Origin: AP-15 sp963703745
GTDB taxonomy: Bacteria; Pseudomonadota; Alphaproteobacteria; ATCC43930; CGMCC-115725
NCBI GenBank assembly: GCA_963703745.1
Contig: CAVPFL010000004.1
Coordinates: forward strand, 248,001-312,000
Reading direction: 5' to 3'
DNA length: 64,000 nucleotides
Shown: piece by piece, positions 18,451 to 27,613 of the stretch
Numbering within the stretch: the first letter of the stretch is position 1
Layout of the letters: each line of letters opens with the position of its first letter
The notes under the pieces: generated by a model
What the model was told of the DNA's origin: nothing
The model's database searches: none
Seen by the model: the letters and a program-made list of their open reading frames with translations, nothing else
Position numbers and translations under genes: made by a program

Positions 18451-19079
18451 ATGGCAGCGAAAATCAATGTCGTCTTTTACAGCATGTATGGGCATGTCTA
18501 TCAGATGGCGCAGGCGGTTGCCGACGGCGCCCGCGAAGCCGCCGAGGTGAGCCTGTGGCAGGTGCCCGAACTCGTCTCCGACGAGATATTGGAAAAGAGC
18601 GGTGCGGCGACGCTCGCGCGGCCTTTGCTCACGTCCCGGTGGCCAAACCAACGCAATTGGCGGAAGCCGACGCGATCATCTTCGGCACTCCGACGCGCTT
18701 CGGCAACATGGCCGCCCAGATGCGAAACTTCCTCGATCAAACCGGCGGGTTGTGGGCGAATGGTGCGCTGGTCGGCAAGGTGGGGAGCGTCTTCACCAGT
18801 ACCGCATCGCAGCACGGCGGTCAGGAAACCACGCTCGTCAGTTTCCACACCACCTTGCTGCATCATGGGATGATCGTCGTCGGCCTCCCTTACACCGAGC
18901 AGCGGCTGACGAACATGGCTGAAATCACCGGCGGCACTCCTTATGGCGCCACGACTTTGACCGGGATCGACGGCTCGCGCCAGCCGAGCGAAAATGAACT
19001 CGCCATCGCGCGGTTTCAGGGCAGGCACGTCACGCAGATCACCAACGCCCTGATCGCGGGCCGCAAAGCAATGGGCTAA
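18451..19079 (+). pseudogene. wrbA: NAD(P)H:quinone oxidoreductase WrbA, single-base frameshift
   Basis: Flavodoxin-fold FMN protein that makes two-electron reductions of quinones. The first frame gives the N-terminus (INVVFYSMYGHVYQMAQAV, then VPELVSDEILEKSGAA). From about 18605 the family sequence continues in the next frame (HVPVAKPTQLAEADAIIFG, TPTRFGNMAAQMRNFLDQTG, GGTPYGATTL, GSRQPSENELAIARFQG) up to the stop at 19079. Adding one G in the GGTGCGGCG run near 18604-18610 would restore a protein of about 209 residues. Everything else is intact, so this is a very recent mutation or a base-calling gap. It follows the efflux adaptor by 50 bp. Confidence 0.88.
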
Positions 19080-19164
19080 GCGTATCAGACGGGGAGCTGG
19101 ACGGTGTCATCCCCCCAGGTGCGGGCTGCCGGCGTGGAGGCGGACAAGGCGCTCTATGGCAAGC

Positions 19165-20574
19165 TCAGCGCGGCGGCTCGGGTTCGGCCTGACGAAACCC
19201 GAAGAGCCGCAGGCTGCTGACCACCGCACCGGCCGCGGCGAAGCCGGCGCCGATCAGCAAGGCCAAGGTAGCGCCGCGCCCGATGCCACCCAGGCTTGCG
19301 CCGGTCAGCGCGAAGATCAGGCCGACCACGGCTGCACCCAGGGTCTGCCCGACGAGCCGTGCGGTCGCGAGAATGCCGCTGGCGCTGCCGGCGCGTTCGC
19401 GCGGTGCGCTGGCAAGGATGGTGCGGTTGTTGGGGGATTGGAAGAAGCCGAACCCCATGCCGCAGATCGCCATCCACCAGGCGATCCGCAACACCGCCGC
19501 GTGTGCTTCCTGGGTGGCCACCAGAACGAGTCCGAGGCTCAATACGGCCAAACCGATCCCGCCGAGAATGCCAGCCGGATAGCGCCGGTCGACGAGCCAT
19601 CCCGCGATCGGCGCGGTGAAGCCGACCGCCACCGGCCAGGGGGTCATCAAGAGGCCGGTCTCGACCGCCGATCGGCCCAGCACCTCCTCGAGGAAGAACG
19701 GCAGCGAGACGAAGGTTAGGTTCTGCGCGGTGAACGAACAGATCGAGCCCAGAACCGAGAGCGCGAACACCGGCCGGGCGAAGAGTTCGAGTGCCAGCAT
19801 CGGATAAGCCAGCACCCGCTGCCGCCAGACGAAGAGCGCACCTGCGACCACCGCGCCCGCCAGCTCGAACGCGACCGCTATGGTCAACCGGCGAAGATTG
19901 TCGATGCCGATGATCAGCGCGCCAAAGGTGGCCGCGCTCAATACGGCGCTGAGCCAATCGAACCGATGACGGGCGAGCGGGGTCCGCGGCAGTTCACGCC
20001 CCGCGAACGCCAGGGCGACGAGGCCCAAGGGCACATTAATCGCGAACAGCCATTGCCACGATGCGATCGACAGAATTCCGGCCGCGACACTCGGCCCGAT
20101 CGCTGCCGAGATCGATCCGACCAAGGCATTGATCCCGATACCCCGGCCGAGCTGGTCGGCGGGATAGATGAAACGGAGCAGCGCCGTGTTGACGCTCATG
20201 ATGCCGGCGCCGCCAAAACCCTGAAGGACGCGCGAGGCGACGAGTGTCGTCAGCGAGCCCGACAGCGCGCAAGCCAGCGAGCCCAGTGTGAACACGGCCA
20301 ACCCCGCGATGAAGACGCGCCGGTAGCCGCGCAACTCGCCAAGCGAGGCAAACGGCAACAGCGAGATGGTCACGGAAAGCTGATAGGCGTTGACCACCCA
20401 GACCGCATTCGCCGGGTCCGTGCGAAGCTCGGTGGCGATGGTCGGCAGCGCGATGTTGGCGATCGCACCATCGAGCACCGACATCGAAAGGCCGGTCAAG
20501 ACCACGAGCATTGCATGCAGCCGTTGCGGCTGCGGAAGGCCGTTGCGTCCCCGCATCCCGTTCATGCTTGCCAT
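19165..20574 (-). CDS. MFS transporter, DHA2-type (14-helix) drug exporter
   Basis: 469 aa with about 14 hydrophobic helices. DHA2 landmarks are visible: motif D1-like LDGAIANIALPTIATEL (about residue 25), motif C-type VLQGFGGAGIMSVN (about 108), GELRGYRRVF between helices 2 and 3, and IGPSVAAGILSIASWQWLFAINVP (helix 5/6). Such proteins expel hydrophobic drugs or metabolites using the proton gradient. The frame extends 62 codons upstream without homology, so the start MASMNGMRG at 20574 is chosen. That start overlaps the end of a glycoside-hydrolase 15 fragment, so the gene's original upstream region has been replaced. Confidence 0.9.
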   Translation of the reverse strand: MASMNGMRGRNGLPQPQRLHAMLVVLTGLSMSVLDGAIANIALPTIATELRTDPANAVWVVNAYQLSVTISLLPFASLGELRGYRRVFIAGLAVFTLGSLACALSGSLTTLVASRVLQGFGGAGIMSVNTALLRFIYPADQLGRGIGINALVGSISAAIGPSVAAGILSIASWQWLFAINVPLGLVALAFAGRELPRTPLARHRFDWLSAVLSAATFGALIIGIDNLRRLTIAVAFELAGAVVAGALFVWRQRVLAYPMLALELFARPVFALSVLGSICSFTAQNLTFVSLPFFLEEVLGRSAVETGLLMTPWPVAVGFTAPIAGWLVDRRYPAGILGGIGLAVLSLGLVLVATQEAHAAVLRIAWWMAICGMGFGFFQSPNNRTILASAPRERAGSASGILATARLVGQTLGAAVVGLIFALTGASLGGIGRGATLALLIGAGFAAAGAVVSSLRLFGFRQAEPEPPR

Positions 20575-20801
20575 GAAATTCGGAGCTCTAACCCGTCGAA
20601 AACACTGCCCTTGTCGGCAATGATGAAGCCGAGATCTCTGATCGGCGGGATATCGACTCGTGGATAATAGACCTCGTTGACGATGCCGAAACCGAGGTTG
20701 AACCATAGCCGCGAGATCCCCAGCGCAGATCCCACCATGTCCTTGGCGCTGCTCGTCCACGTCGGCGCGGTCCCGGGCCCGCCGGGAGCCTGTTCGATCA
20801 T
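20562..20801 (-). pseudogene. N-terminal remnant of a GH15 glucoamylase-like gene
   Basis: 79 aa. The text APTWTSSAKDMVGSALG and RLWFNLGFGIVNEVYYPRVD, then IPPIRDLGFIIAD, is the characteristic opening of bacterial GH15 glucoamylase/glucodextranase proteins, which normally run to about 700-800 residues. After LELRIS the homology ends and a TGA follows at 20562, overlapping the MFS start. Over 90% of the enzyme is absent, so this is a deletion scar rather than a functional gene. Confidence 0.75.
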
Positions 20802-21056
20802 TAGCCGTTATCCGGGCTTGCCCGGCTCCGGCTCTGCAAATCTGAGGATCTCGTCAACCCCCACAATGTCGTCGCGCGCCTCCTCTCCAACTCGGTTCCG
20901 ATCTGGTCGTCGGCATTCGCCCCAGGCCTCGAACCGCGCAGGATTTGCGCCTGGAACCCCGGGCACGGGGGACGGGAGACAATAGCGAAAGAATATGCCT
21001 CGACGGCGCGCAATCTGTTAGGCTTGGCGGAGGACCGAGGACCGAGGAGACACCAG

Positions 21057-21818
21057 GTGAATGATACGATGAGCCTGTCTCAGCGCGCCGATGCGCTCGA
21101 AGCCAAGATGGCGCGAGAGCTCGATTACATTGTCATCAAGTCACGCCTCTACAGCATGGCCGAGGGCGACATGAGCCCGGCGCCAAATGCCGGCGTGTTG
21201 ATGAAGGCCAATCCGAACGCGCGCGTCTTGATGGGCGACGACCCGCGCCTGCCGGCGATGCCGGAGAAGCCGACGCTGATGGATTTCTTCAAGTACCGCT
21301 TCGGCCCGTGTATGCACCTGCTGCAGAGTGCCCGGCACGCGGTCAAGGCCGACCTGCCCGAGAAGATGGTGCTCGCCTGCCTGCTGCACGATATCTCGAC
21401 CATCGGCTTCATCCGTGGCGATCACGGCTATTGGGGCGCGCAACTGGTCGAGCCCTATGTCGACGAGGAGGTGACCTGGGCGATCCGCGCGCATCAGGTG
21501 CTGCGCTTCTACCCCGACGAGTCGGTCGGCTACGAATATCCGCGGTCCTACATCAGCTCGTTTGGTGAAGATTACCGCCCCGACCCCTACATCGATGAAG
21601 ACTACAAGCGGATGCGGGACCACAAATGGTACATGTCGGGCCGGCAGATCACTGTGCACGACATCTACTCGTTCGACCCCAACGTGCATGTCGAGCTCGA
21701 GGAGTTCACGGATATCATCGGGCGCAACTTCCGCCAGCCGGAACAGGGCCTCGGCTTCGACAACAGCCCGGTCGCGCATATGTGGCGGGCAATGATCCGT
21801 CCGGCGAAGTACTTGTAA
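21057..21818 (+). CDS. HD-domain-like protein of unknown function
   Basis: 253 aa from a GTG at 21057 preceded by GAGGAG; an ATG at 21069 (MSLSQRADAL...) is also possible. The block ACLLHDISTIGF (about residues 127-138) supplies an HD pair, and GDHGYWGAQL and RAHQVLRFYP add further histidines, so the fold is probably HD/PDEase-like with a metal site. Some HD oxygenases (PhnZ, myo-inositol oxygenase) share this type of core, but nothing here proves oxygenase rather than phosphohydrolase activity. The next gene, 160 bp on, is tryptophan 2,3-dioxygenase. Confidence 0.7.
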   Translation: MNDTMSLSQRADALEAKMARELDYIVIKSRLYSMAEGDMSPAPNAGVLMKANPNARVLMGDDPRLPAMPEKPTLMDFFKYRFGPCMHLLQSARHAVKADLPEKMVLACLLHDISTIGFIRGDHGYWGAQLVEPYVDEEVTWAIRAHQVLRFYPDESVGYEYPRSYISSFGEDYRPDPYIDEDYKRMRDHKWYMSGRQITVHDIYSFDPNVHVELEEFTDIIGRNFRQPEQGLGFDNSPVAHMWRAMIRPAKYL

Positions 21819-21981
21819 TCTAACCGGCCGCTCGCCGATTAAAGCAAAGCGGCCCCGCTCGGACCGGCCCGATCCACCGCCGCAAAAGCAGGAACCGCTC
21901 CGGGGCCGAGTTGTCTTGGCTTGGTACGTCTTCGGGTGCGTACGATATGCTTATCGGCGCGTGTAGCGCGCGGAGAAGCCG

Positions 21982-22893
21982 ATGACCACCCACACATATT
22001 CGTCATATTTGGAAATCGACAAGCTGTTGTCGGCGCAACGGTCGATGACCGACTCCGATGACGAGTTGTTGTTCATTGTCATTCATCAGGCGCACGAGCT
22101 GTGGTTCAAGCTCGCTATCCACGAGCTCAGCTGTGCCATCGAGGCACTGCAACGGGAACGTCCCAGCAACAGCGACTGCATCATCGCGTTCAAGCGCTTG
22201 TCGCGTGTCAGCGAGATCCAGCGCGTCTTGATCGCATCCTGGGGCGTATTGACGACACTGACCCCCGACGAATTTCATGTGTTTCGCTTGACGGTCGGCC
22301 AAAACGGCGCCTCCGGCTTCCAATCAATTCAATATCGTGTCCTCGAATTCAAATTGGGGCTCAAATATCGTACCGTCCGCTTCGAGAAGCCGGTCGAGGA
22401 CGGGTATCAGACCGTGGAGTTCGATGTCTTTGCGAATGCGCGCTCCGAGGATGATCGGCAGGCGCTGGATAATGCTCTGAACCGTCCCAGTATTTACGAT
22501 GCGGTGAGCTATTACATCTCGAAGCACCTGCCGATGTTCGGCATCCAGGATGCTGCGATCGGCGATTACGCTGAGCCGTATCGCAAGAAGCTGCCGGTGT
22601 TCAATGCATGGCGATACGTCTATCAAAACCGCGAAAACGAACCCGAGCTGTACCAATTGGGTGAGAAATTGGTTGACCTGGAGGACGCATTCCGGCGTTG
22701 GCGCTTTGTGCATCTGACGACGGTCTCCCGGGTGATCGGGAACAGTACCGGAACCGGGGGCTCGACCGGGCTGCGCTACCTGCGCCAAGCCGCCAACAAG
22801 CTGCTCGACGACCCGATGTATCCGGAGCTTTGGGACGTCCGGAACGCGATGTTCAGCCCCACCGAATTCGACCTTGGGAGCGCCGGATATTAG
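21982..22893 (+). CDS. kynA: Tryptophan 2,3-dioxygenase
   Basis: 303 aa heme enzyme that opens the indole ring of L-tryptophan to N-formylkynurenine, the first step of the kynurenine route. Visible landmarks: distal His in FIVIHQAHELWFK (about residue 35), the substrate-binding SGFQSIQYRVLEFKLG (about 112), proximal His in WRFVHLTTVSRVIG (about 240) and GTGGSTGLRYL, the substrate-binding loop. Length is normal for proteobacterial forms, and no membrane or signal segment is seen. Kynureninase and formamidase genes are not adjacent. Confidence 0.95.
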   Translation: MTTHTYSSYLEIDKLLSAQRSMTDSDDELLFIVIHQAHELWFKLAIHELSCAIEALQRERPSNSDCIIAFKRLSRVSEIQRVLIASWGVLTTLTPDEFHVFRLTVGQNGASGFQSIQYRVLEFKLGLKYRTVRFEKPVEDGYQTVEFDVFANARSEDDRQALDNALNRPSIYDAVSYYISKHLPMFGIQDAAIGDYAEPYRKKLPVFNAWRYVYQNRENEPELYQLGEKLVDLEDAFRRWRFVHLTTVSRVIGNSTGTGGSTGLRYLRQAANKLLDDPMYPELWDVRNAMFSPTEFDLGSAGY

Positions 22894-22895
22894 TG

Positions 22896-23855
22896 TCACT
22901 CGATACGGATGCCCGCCTCCTTCGCCACCCGGATCCACCTCAAGATTTCTTGATGGATGAACGAGGCGAAGCTGGCGGGCGAGCCGCCGACGGGCTCCCC
23001 GCCGATCGCGGCGAACTGCTTTGCCGTATCGGGCTCGTGGACGATGCGGTCGAACTCGGCGTTGAGACGAGTGATCACCGCCGCGGGCGTTCCGGCCGGC
23101 GCCAGCACCCCGAACCACACAACAGCGGTAAAGCCGGGCAGCGTCTCGGCGATGATCGGCAGCTCGGGTGCTGCAGGGGCATGATGCGCGCCACTGACGG
23201 CGAGCGCGCGCAGCCGGCCGTCTTGCACCATCGGCAGTGCGGTGAGGATCGGGGCCAGCATGACCTGTGCTTTATCAGCGGCGACGGCCTCGAGCGCTGC
23301 TGCGGCACCGTCGTAGGAAGCGCGGATTATTTCGGCGCCCGTGGTGATCTTGAACAGCACGAAGGCAAGCTGGGTCGGGCCGCCGGCGCCGCCCGCGGCG
23401 TAACGAAGCATGCGCGGGTGACTCTTGGCGTAAGCAATCAGATCCTCGACCGAATCGACGGGCAGCGATGGGCTCACCACGAGCATGAGCTGCGAGGCCA
23501 CCAAGAGCGAGACCGGCGCGAACGCCTTTTCAGTGTCGAAGGGCAGCTTGCCGTAGGTCCCGGGGTGGATCGTGTGCGTGCTCGACGCGAGCAGCAAGGT
23601 GTAGCCGTCGGGCGGCGCCCTGGCGACGGCGTCGCTGCCGACGATGCCGTCGTCGCCGCTGATATTGTCGATCGTAACGCTCTGGCCGAGGCGCTCGCCG
23701 AGCTTGGGTCCGACGATGTGCGCCACGACATCGACCGGCCCGCCCGGCGGAAACGGTACGACGATGCGGATCGGCCGATCCGGATAAGCGGCCCCGGCAT
23801 TCGCGCAAAAGCCGAGCATGATCAGCAGCACGCAAAGGCGGATCGGGACCCTCAT
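22896..23855 (-). CDS. Bug-family (TctC-like) extracytoplasmic solute-binding protein
   Basis: 319 aa. Signal peptide MRVPIRLCVLLIMLGFCANAGA, then the family opening YPDRPIRIVVPFPPGGPVDVVA, the mid-protein TYGKLPFDTEKAFAPVS and the C-terminal ETLPGFTAVVWFGVLAPAGTP. Bug proteins bind carboxylates, amino acids or nicotinamide-like ligands in the periplasm, often for a TctAB membrane pair that is absent here; such orphans are common. The start at 23855 puts the signal peptide at the N-terminus; the frame is open 22 codons further. It lies 62 bp downstream of the PQQ-type propeller gene on the same strand, and its stop converges on kynA two bases away. Confidence 0.92.
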   Translation of the reverse strand: MRVPIRLCVLLIMLGFCANAGAAYPDRPIRIVVPFPPGGPVDVVAHIVGPKLGERLGQSVTIDNISGDDGIVGSDAVARAPPDGYTLLLASSTHTIHPGTYGKLPFDTEKAFAPVSLLVASQLMLVVSPSLPVDSVEDLIAYAKSHPRMLRYAAGGAGGPTQLAFVLFKITTGAEIIRASYDGAAAALEAVAADKAQVMLAPILTALPMVQDGRLRALAVSGAHHAPAAPELPIIAETLPGFTAVVWFGVLAPAGTPAAVITRLNAEFDRIVHEPDTAKQFAAIGGEPVGGSPASFASFIHQEILRWIRVAKEAGIRIE

Positions 23856-23917
23856 GGTTCTACCTCCGAGGTCGGCGGTCAGTCTCGCGCCGGGTCGGCG
23901 ACAGCGCAACATCGGCA

Positions 23918-25456
23918 TCAAAAGGTGAAGGCGTAGAGGCGGCCGTCGGCGCCGACATAGAGCCGATCGCCGGCAACGAGCAAATCTTGGAAATGTCGCA
24001 GTCCGGTCATCTGATCTTCCGGACCGCCCCCGTCAAACAGTGGCTCGCCGGTATCGCCGCGATAGCCGTGCAGCCGATCGTCGCCCTCGGCGCCGAGAAT
24101 CCAGACGATCGGGTTCGCACGGCCATCGGTCGTTGTGACGATCGGCGAACCCTCGCCTCGCAACGCACCGCACCATCCGGTCACGAGCGTGGGAGGGGAG
24201 CCGGCGCGAATCTGCAAAACGGTCAGTGCGCCGGGCCGGAGGGAGGTCGGGCAGTGCGCACCCCTTCCCTGGAACGCTACGTAGACGCCTTCCCCAGCCG
24301 GATAGGCTGCGGGTGCCGTGCGGATCGGGCCGGTCGATACGATCTCGGAGGCGAGGCCGCCGCCTAAGCCGCCGAGGCGGTTGCGATCGAGCAGGTAGGC
24401 TCGCGCGTCCTTGCCGAGCGCCAAGACGAGCGCCCGCTTGCCTCCGCCAAAGGGCACATCCAAGGGCAGCGGGTTGGTGCCGCCGAGATCGGCATCGCGC
24501 GCATCGAGCGCATGCCAGTCGGTCGGGGCGAAGAAATCTTCCGGCTGGTCGCGACGGCGAAGATCCGGGGCGAGGCGAAAGACCGCCTCGCCGTCGCTCC
24601 AGGTCGAAACATCTATAGTATTCCCGGTGGCGACGAACAGCGAGCGGCCGTCGCTGGCGATCCCACCCGGCGCCCAGATCCCGCCGCCCCACCCGCGTGT
24701 GCTCCAGCTGACGATGTCGCGAGGGTTCTGCACGCTGACGCCGACGACCCAGCCGCGGTAATCCCCGCAATCGCCGTAATGACCCCCATAGGGGACGTAG
24801 ACGCGTCCGTCGAAGATGGCGAGCGCGCCGCGCTGGTTCTGATCGCGCGTGTTGAAACGCTGGCTGCGCGCCGCGATTGCTTCGGCGACATCGACCGGCC
24901 AACCCGGCAACGGCGAGCCGTCCTTCAGCGACAGGGCAAAAACCCGGTGATGCGGACCGGCCGCGTCCGCGACCATCGCGGCGACATAGACCGCTTGGGT
25001 CGCCTCGTCGATGACCGGCGTGCCGGTGATGCCCAACGGGTCGATGTTGCCGCAAGACAACGTCGAGAGCGGCACGGGCCGGCCCAAAGAGCGCACCCAG
25101 ATCTCACTGCCCGAGCCCGCATCGATCGCGTAGACATTGTTGTCCTCGGTGGCGACGAGGAGCTGCCCGGACGCCGATCCCGGCGGTCGCCAATAGAGCG
25201 GCTGGGCATAGAGATGGCCAGAGATCCGCGGATGAAAGCTCGGGTCGAGGCGGATGTTGCGGGCGCGCTCCCAGGTCAGCGCGGGCACGGTGAAATCGCC
25301 GCTCCGGTCGGCGCTGCCGTGATAGGTCAGCACCGATTGCCCATGCGCGCTCCCACAGATCGCCAGCCCGAGAAAGAGAGCGCCGAGCCCGGCCCGCCGC
25401 CGCGGGGTCGGGTCACTGTCGACCTCGTTGCATTTCTCTGACGGCAGGGAAAACAT
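23918..25456 (-). CDS. Secreted PQQ-like beta-propeller protein
   Basis: About 512 aa. A signal peptide (AGLGALFLGLAICGSAHGQ) is followed by repeated propeller blades with the pattern LLVATEDNNVYAIDAGSGSEIW, GVYVAFQGRG and DRLYVGADGRLYAFTF. This is the PQQ-dependent dehydrogenase fold or its BamB-like non-enzymatic relatives. I do not see the vicinal-Cys disulfide of true quinoprotein alcohol dehydrogenases, so catalysis is doubtful. Start set at the Met of MFSLPSEK; the frame reaches 25513. It is probably co-transcribed with the Bug protein and may have a joint periplasmic role. Confidence 0.8.
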   Translation of the reverse strand: MFSLPSEKCNEVDSDPTPRRRAGLGALFLGLAICGSAHGQSVLTYHGSADRSGDFTVPALTWERARNIRLDPSFHPRISGHLYAQPLYWRPPGSASGQLLVATEDNNVYAIDAGSGSEIWVRSLGRPVPLSTLSCGNIDPLGITGTPVIDEATQAVYVAAMVADAAGPHHRVFALSLKDGSPLPGWPVDVAEAIAARSQRFNTRDQNQRGALAIFDGRVYVPYGGHYGDCGDYRGWVVGVSVQNPRDIVSWSTRGWGGGIWAPGGIASDGRSLFVATGNTIDVSTWSDGEAVFRLAPDLRRRDQPEDFFAPTDWHALDARDADLGGTNPLPLDVPFGGGKRALVLALGKDARAYLLDRNRLGGLGGGLASEIVSTGPIRTAPAAYPAGEGVYVAFQGRGAHCPTSLRPGALTVLQIRAGSPPTLVTGWCGALRGEGSPIVTTTDGRANPIVWILGAEGDDRLHGYRGDTGEPLFDGGGPEDQMTGLRHFQDLLVAGDRLYVGADGRLYAFTF

Positions 25457-25670
25457 CGATTTCAGCCTTGAGAATTGCCCTCGTGAGGTCCAGAATCTAT
25501 TATATATCAGCAACTTGGTCTGATTTTGCTAGCTCGGCCGGCAGCGGAATTTTTCCCCTTCGGCAGCGGATTGGCAGCGGAATTCGGGCAGTCACCCAGC
25601 GCACTCTGGCATAGCCGCGACGAGGCTGGTATTGCGTCACCTTTCGCCGCCGAAACCCGGAACGCAAGCG

Positions 25671-27458
25671 ATGATCAGCGATCCCATCGAATTCGAGCTG
25701 TTCAAGAACTCGCTCTTTTCGATCGCCGACGAGATGGCGCTGACGATCTTCCGTACGACCTACTCCGGCGTGCTGAAGGACAATATGGATTATTCGACGG
25801 CGATGTTCGACGCCTCGGGAAATCTGGCGGCGCAGGGGCTGACCCTACCCGGCCACCTGGGCTCGATGCCGACGGCGATGGCCGCGATCCGGGAGGCCTT
25901 CGCCGGCAAGATCGAGCCGGGTGACGTCTACATCCTGAACGACCCGTTTCAGGGCGGCATGCATCTACCCGACATCTTTGTCTTCAAGCCGATCTTCTGC
26001 GACGGCGAGCTCCTCGCCTATGCCGGCACTGTATGCCATCACACCGATGTCGGCGGCCGGGTGCCGGGATCGAATGCTTCCGATTCGACCGAGATCTTCC
26101 AGGAAGGGCTGCGCATCCCGCCGCTCAAGCTCTTCGAGCGCGGCAGCCGCAACGACACGCTCTATGCACTGATCGAGCGCAACGTCCGGGTGCCGGTAAA
26201 GGTTTTCGGGGACCTGCGCGCTCAGCTCGCCGCCTGCCACATCAGCGAGCGCTCATTGCTTGAGCTCGCCGGACATTACGGGGCCGACAAGGTCGAGCAC
26301 TACATGATCGAGCTGATCGATTATTCGGAGCGCATGACGCGTGCGGCGATCCGCGAGTTGCCGGACGGGGTCTACGGTTTTGTCGACCACATCGACGATG
26401 ATGGTATCGATGTCGGCAAGCCGATCCCGCTCAAGGTGACCGTCACCAAATCGGGCGATCAGATATCAGTCGATTGGACCGGCTCGTCGCCGCAGGTCAA
26501 GGGTGCCATCAACAACACCTTGTCCTTCACGAAATCGGCGAGCTATTGCGCGATCCGCTCGATCTTGCCGGCCAATATACCGAACAACGAAGGAGTGTTC
26601 CGCGCGATCGACGTCACCGCACCATCGGGCACGATCGCCAATGCCGTATTGCCGGCCGCCTGTGCCGCGCGCGGCCTGACCGGCTTTCGCATGGTCGACT
26701 GCATGTTCGGAGCACTCGCCCAGATGCTGCCCGACAAGGTGTTCGCGTCCTCCGACGGCGGCAACACCGGGATCTCGATCGGCGGCTGGGACACGGACCG
26801 GCGACCCTTCATCTATGTCGATTTCACCTGCTGCGCCTGGGGCGGACGCCCCTACGCCGACGGCCTCGACGGCAATTCCAACATCTATGCCAACATGGCC
26901 TCGCAATCGATCGAGGTCACCGAGACCGAGCAGCCGATCGCGATCACCGCCTACGAATTCATTCCCGATGCGATGGGCCCCGGAAAATTCCGCGGCGGCG
27001 CGCCGTTCCGCCGCGACTACCGTTTCCTGGCCGAGGAGGGCATCCTGCAGGTGCGCTCCGACCGGCGCGATTTCCGCCCCTATGGGCTTTATGGCGGCGC
27101 GCCCGGCAAGCCGTCGATGAATTATCTGAACCCGGCCACCGAGAACCGTCCGCTGCCGTCGAAATTGACGATGACGATCCGCCGCGGCGACGTGTTCAGG
27201 CATGAGGTCGCCGGTGCGGGCGGCTGGGGCGATCCGCTCGACCGCGATCCGGCGATGGTATTGCGCGATGTCAGAAACGAGCTCGTCTCGCTCGCCTCGG
27301 CGCAGGCCGATTACGGCGTGGTGTTGGCCGGAAAGCCGCTCGCGGTCGATGAAGCGGCGACGCGGGCTCGGCGCGAAGCGCTCCGCCGCAGGCGCAATTG
27401 GCTTCGAACGCCGGCGATCAGCTGGGACCCACCCGACCTCGCGGTTGCCGCAGAATAG
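25671..27458 (+). CDS. hyuB: Hydantoinase B / 5-oxoprolinase family subunit
   Basis: 595 aa, start at MISDPIEFELFKNSLFSIADEM, the typical N-terminus. Further family blocks: DGSxxAQ-like NLAAQGLTLPGHLGSM, NDPFQGGMHLPDIF, GxMxGFVDHIDDDG, and the late GGWDTDRRPFIYVDF and GAGGWGDPLDRD. Together with HyuA it forms the ATP-dependent hydrantoin/oxoproline (or acetone/acetophenone carboxylase-like) complex. HyuB precedes HyuA here, separated by a 155-bp palindromic repeat block. The true substrate is undetermined. Confidence 0.92.
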   Translation: MISDPIEFELFKNSLFSIADEMALTIFRTTYSGVLKDNMDYSTAMFDASGNLAAQGLTLPGHLGSMPTAMAAIREAFAGKIEPGDVYILNDPFQGGMHLPDIFVFKPIFCDGELLAYAGTVCHHTDVGGRVPGSNASDSTEIFQEGLRIPPLKLFERGSRNDTLYALIERNVRVPVKVFGDLRAQLAACHISERSLLELAGHYGADKVEHYMIELIDYSERMTRAAIRELPDGVYGFVDHIDDDGIDVGKPIPLKVTVTKSGDQISVDWTGSSPQVKGAINNTLSFTKSASYCAIRSILPANIPNNEGVFRAIDVTAPSGTIANAVLPAACAARGLTGFRMVDCMFGALAQMLPDKVFASSDGGNTGISIGGWDTDRRPFIYVDFTCCAWGGRPYADGLDGNSNIYANMASQSIEVTETEQPIAITAYEFIPDAMGPGKFRGGAPFRRDYRFLAEEGILQVRSDRRDFRPYGLYGGAPGKPSMNYLNPATENRPLPSKLTMTIRRGDVFRHEVAGAGGWGDPLDRDPAMVLRDVRNELVSLASAQADYGVVLAGKPLAVDEAATRARREALRRRRNWLRTPAISWDPPDLAVAAE

Positions 27459-27464
27459 GGGATG

Positions 27465-27605
27465 AAAGTAGCCCCTCACCCCGACCCTCTCCCCGCAAGC
27501 GGGGCGAGGGAGCCCGGTGGCCATTCCCCTCGCCCCGCGTGGGCGGGGAGAGGGAGGGACCCGCCGCGCCAGCGACGGGAGGGTGAGGGGCGGTTGGCGA
27601 CGGGT
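27465..27605. repeat. Palindromic repeat cluster between hyuB and hyuA
   Basis: Contains CTCTCCCCGCAAGCGGGGCGAG and, further on, CCCCTCGCCCCGCGTGGGCGGGGAGAGG, framed by CCCCTCACC at the left and GGTGAGGGG at the right, so the whole block can fold on itself. It is the same class of dispersed repeat as at 1287, 13844 and 49868. Inside an operon it may set the ratio of the two subunits. Confidence 0.8.
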
Positions 27606-27613
27606 ATTGCCGT

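Noticed and set aside
25526..25924. 132-codon frame at the front of hyuB
   Set aside because: Out of frame with the conserved HyuB N-terminus; a shadow frame.
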